A stretch of DNA of 64,000 nucleotides from Pseudonocardia sp. SCN 73-27. GTDB taxonomy: Bacteria > Actinomycetota > Actinomycetes > Mycobacteriales > Pseudonocardiaceae. The notes under the pieces were generated by a model. That model ran no database searches, had not been told where the DNA came from, and worked only from the letters and a program-made list of their open reading frames with translations. Shown here piece by piece: positions 62,151 to 64,000 of this stretch; position 1 is the stretch's first letter; every line of letters begins with the position of its first letter. Location of the stretch: the NCBI GenBank assembly GCA_001725415.1, contig MEGH01000040.1, positions 1-64,000 on the forward strand, in the 5' to 3' direction. The position numbers and the translations under genes are program-made.

Positions 62151-62186
62151 GAGGCCAGGATACGTGTCCCGGTAGCGTCGGCTCCC

Positions 62187-63005
62187 GTGCCCGACGGCCT
62201 CCGCAGCTGGCTCGCCCCGCCCACCCCCACCGGCCCCGACTCCGGGGTGATCGAGGACCCCGCCCGCCGCAGACTCGTCGTCACCGAGATCCTCGTCGTC
62301 CTCACCGTGACGCTCGGCCTCTCCGCCCTGCGCTCCGCGCTGTCGCTCATCGACTCCCTGCTCGCCACCACCCCCCTCTCCGAGCAACAGGTCGCCCTCA
62401 ACGCCCCCGCCGCCGCGGCCACCCTCGTCGACCTCGCCCTGCAGCTCACCCGCGTCCTCCAGCTCGTCGGCTGGGGCGCCCTCGGCGCCTACCTCCTCCT
62501 GCGTGCCGGTTTCGCCATGCGCGACGTCGGCCTCGACGCCCGCCGCCCCGGCCGCGACGCCGCCGCCACCGCCGGCCTCGCCGCGATCATCGGCATCCCC
62601 GGCCTGGGCCTCTACCTCGTCGCCCACGCCATCGGCATCAGCCTCACCATCGCCCCGACGACGCTCACCGACACCTGGTGGCGCATCCCCGCCCTCGTCG
62701 CCTCGGCTCTCGCGAACTCCTGGGCCGAGGAGATCGTCATGATCGGTTACCTGCTGACGCGGCTGCGACAGCTGGGCTGGTCACCCAACCGCTCCCTGCT
62801 CGCCGCCGCGGTCCTGCGCGGGGCCTACCACCTCTACCAGGGCTTCGGCGGGTTCATCGGCAACCTGATCATGGGGCTGATCTTCGGCCGCTACTGGCAA
62901 CGCACCGGCCGCCTCTTGCCCCTCGTCGCCGCCCACGCCCTCATCGACATCGTCGCCTTCGTCGGGTACGGGTTACTGAAGGGCCACGTGTCCTGGTTGC
63001 CGTGA
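62187..63005 (+). CDS. CPBP-family intramembrane metalloprotease
   Basis: This 272-residue protein has about seven helices and the CPBP (Abi/Rce1) motifs. They are ANSWAEEIVMIGYLLTRL with the paired glutamates, VLRGAYHLYQGFGGF with the histidine, and VAAHALIDIVAF with the second histidine. Such proteases cut within the membrane and often serve in maturation or immunity to peptides. GTG 62187 is the likely start; sequence upstream is shared with the divergent gene. Confidence 0.9.
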   Translation: MPDGLRSWLAPPTPTGPDSGVIEDPARRRLVVTEILVVLTVTLGLSALRSALSLIDSLLATTPLSEQQVALNAPAAAATLVDLALQLTRVLQLVGWGALGAYLLLRAGFAMRDVGLDARRPGRDAAATAGLAAIIGIPGLGLYLVAHAIGISLTIAPTTLTDTWWRIPALVASALANSWAEEIVMIGYLLTRLRQLGWSPNRSLLAAAVLRGAYHLYQGFGGFIGNLIMGLIFGRYWQRTGRLLPLVAAHALIDIVAFVGYGLLKGHVSWLP

Positions 63006-63026
63006 GCCGTTGCGCAGCAACGGCTC
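63004..63026 (+). terminator. Hairpin at the CPBP gene end
   Basis: GAGCCGTTGC (63004-63013) and GCAACGGCTC (63017-63026) form a perfect 10-bp stem with a 3-nt loop that begins inside the stop codon. There is no U-tract. It likely helps end transcription of the protease gene. Confidence 0.6.
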
Positions 63027-63315
63027 CGCGACTGCCCTTCCGTGAGCCGCTCACCCGGCGGAGCGGGGACCACCGAAGGGGGTGCGGTGCGCTCGGCCGG
63101 GCGCGCGCGTCAGACAGCCCCCGCGTGCCTTCTTCGGCCGACGCGCACCCCGCAGCCGGGGCGGCGACCGGGAAGCCCACACGTCGACGACAGGAACCGC
63201 GTCCTCGACAGGTCACTCCACCCCGTGCAACGGGTGCGACGCAGCTGCAAGGAGTGCGGCAGCCGAGCCCGGGCGGGCCCAGCCGCCCGCGCTGAGCGGC
63301 GTCAGCTGGGCGGCG
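63027..63315. other. Gene-free stretch
   Basis: I see no supported gene, repeat or regulatory site here. Open frames are arginine/proline-rich and do not look like protein. The stretch separates convergent genes. Confidence 0.4.
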
Positions 63316-64000
63316 TCAGAGGTCCAGGATCTGGTAGCGCATGCGCGCCATCATGTTCTCCGCGCCGGCCTGGACACCGGTGCCGGTGAAGAGCTCGTCG
63401 ATGCGGCCGGGGAGGTCCTCGGGGTCCCAGCGCTTGCCGTCGTTCTTGATCTCCGCGACCGATGTGTAGGGCTGGAAGATCTCGACGCTGTCGCCCTGCA
63501 CCCCGAAGACCTTGCCGCTGATGTGGTTGGAGGCGTCCGAGCACAGGAACGCGACGAGGGGGGCGATGTTCTCGGGGGCGAAGAAGTCGAACTCGCCGCG
63601 GGCGAGGGCTTCGTCGCGCTGGTCGCGGAACTCCTGCGGCATGAGGTCGAGGGTCATGCGGGTGAGCGCGGTGGGGGCGATGGCGTTGCTGGTGATGCCG
63701 GCGCGGGCACCTTCCTGGGCGACGATCGTCGAGAAGGCGGCGATGCCCGCCTTCGCGGCACCGTAGTTGCCCTGGCCGAAGTTGCCGAGCAGCCCGGAGG
63801 TGGAGGCGGTGTGGACGAGGTGGCCGCCGCGCTTGTTCTCGCGCCAGTACTGCATCGCGGCGCGGGTCGGGAGGAAGTGGCCGCGCAGGTGGACGCGGAT
63901 GACGGCGTCCCAGTCGTCGTCGGAGAGCTTGGCGGTGGTGCGGTCGCGCAGGATGCCCGCGTTGTTGACGACGGCGTCGAGCTGGCCGAACTCCTCGACG
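63316..64000 (-). CDS. Short-chain dehydrogenase (5' end outside window)
   Basis: The visible 228 residues are the C-terminal two thirds of an SDR, close to 3-oxoacyl-ACP reductase or peroxisomal-type 3-hydroxyacyl-CoA dehydrogenase. QLDAVVNNAGILRDRTTAKLSDDDWD is the NNAG region (shown in part), and the serine lies in HTASTSGLLG. NYGAAKAGIAAF has the catalytic YxxxK. It should act on acyl thioesters with NAD(P). The nucleotide-binding N terminus lies beyond position 64000. Confidence 0.92.
   Translation of the reverse strand, partial: VEEFGQLDAVVNNAGILRDRTTAKLSDDDWDAVIRVHLRGHFLPTRAAMQYWRENKRGGHLVHTASTSGLLGNFGQGNYGAAKAGIAAFSTIVAQEGARAGITSNAIAPTALTRMTLDLMPQEFRDQRDEALARGEFDFFAPENIAPLVAFLCSDASNHISGKVFGVQGDSVEIFQPYTSVAEIKNDGKRWDPEDLPGRIDELFTGTGVQAGAENMMARMRYQILDL

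Noticed and set aside
63042-63389. Small rightward gene in the gap after the CPBP gene
   Set aside because: The translated sequence is Pro/Arg-rich without motif or ribosome site and runs into the convergent SDR gene.

Overview
The window comes from a very GC-rich actinobacterium. Many genes use GTG starts and ATGA/GTGA stop-start overlaps. It carries a proteasome activator (Bpa) and nearly the whole pathway for a wall arabinogalactan: decaprenyl-phosphoryl-arabinose synthesis, galactan synthesis and export, and one Emb arabinosyltransferase. Gene content and order resemble Mycobacterium tuberculosis Rv3777-Rv3839, but there is one emb gene and no mycolyltransferase is seen. That fits a Pseudonocardiaceae-type organism such as Pseudonocardia (inference; no rRNA or marker search was possible).

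Layout. 1-8.6 kb: most of an actinomycete integrative conjugative element (AICE) integrated at the 3' end of tRNA-Ser(UGA). It has a UvrD-type helicase tail as the end of a cargo gene; a leftward HTH-sensor / PP2C / Nudix operon; and a rightward chain of small proteins, an FtsK/TraB-like DNA pump, a RepSA-like initiator, Xis and Int. The left end lies outside the window. 8.7-12.3 kb: MarR regulator, membrane metallopeptidase, secreted small protein, GNAT and quinone oxidoreductase. 12.3-16.1 kb: bpa, wzm, wzt, glfT1 and a GtrA gene. 16.6-19.3 kb: an ABC-2 export operon with its own regulator and candidate operators. 19.3-26.1 kb: LiaF-like protein, a large membrane glycosyltransferase, a 60-bp perfect palindrome, dprE1-dprE2, and a frameshifted membrane glycosyltransferase. 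26.2-32.2 kb: nitroreductase, methyltransferase, acyltransferase and emb. 32.2-37.2 kb: a metabolic insertion (lipoprotein, double CoA transferase, DinB-like protein), followed by a decayed copy of the emb 3' end. 37.6-44.4 kb: two convergent GlfT2-type galactofuranosyltransferases, glf and an AftB-like protein. 44.6-50.9 kb: a compact sugar-modification locus. 50.9-52.4 kb: ubiA and the PAP2 phosphatase of the DPA pathway. 52.5-64 kb: HAD hydrolase, a DUF350/GspS-like trio, septum-formation protein, metallopeptidase, phosphatase, pheA, a DUF2470 gene behind an IdeR/DtxR-type box, small membrane proteins, a CPBP protease and a truncated SDR gene.

How it works together. UbiA and the PAP2 phosphatase make decaprenyl-phosphoribose, and DprE1/DprE2 epimerise it to the arabinose donor used by Emb. 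Glf makes UDP-galactofuranose, GlfT1 and GlfT2 build the lipid-linked galactan, and Wzm/Wzt should export it. The 44.6-50.9 kb locus is the best candidate for something undescribed: a Gfo/Idh oxidoreductase, a DegT aminotransferase and an LpxA-like acyltransferase (the logic of GnnA-GnnB-LpxA) sit with a polyprenyl-phosphate-sugar synthase, a GtrA-type protein and an Rv3779-like membrane transferase. This suggests an N-acylated amino sugar is made, loaded on lipid, moved across the membrane and added to the wall polysaccharide. A second candidate is the HTH/PP2C/Nudix module of the AICE, which faces triple GTTTAG repeats.
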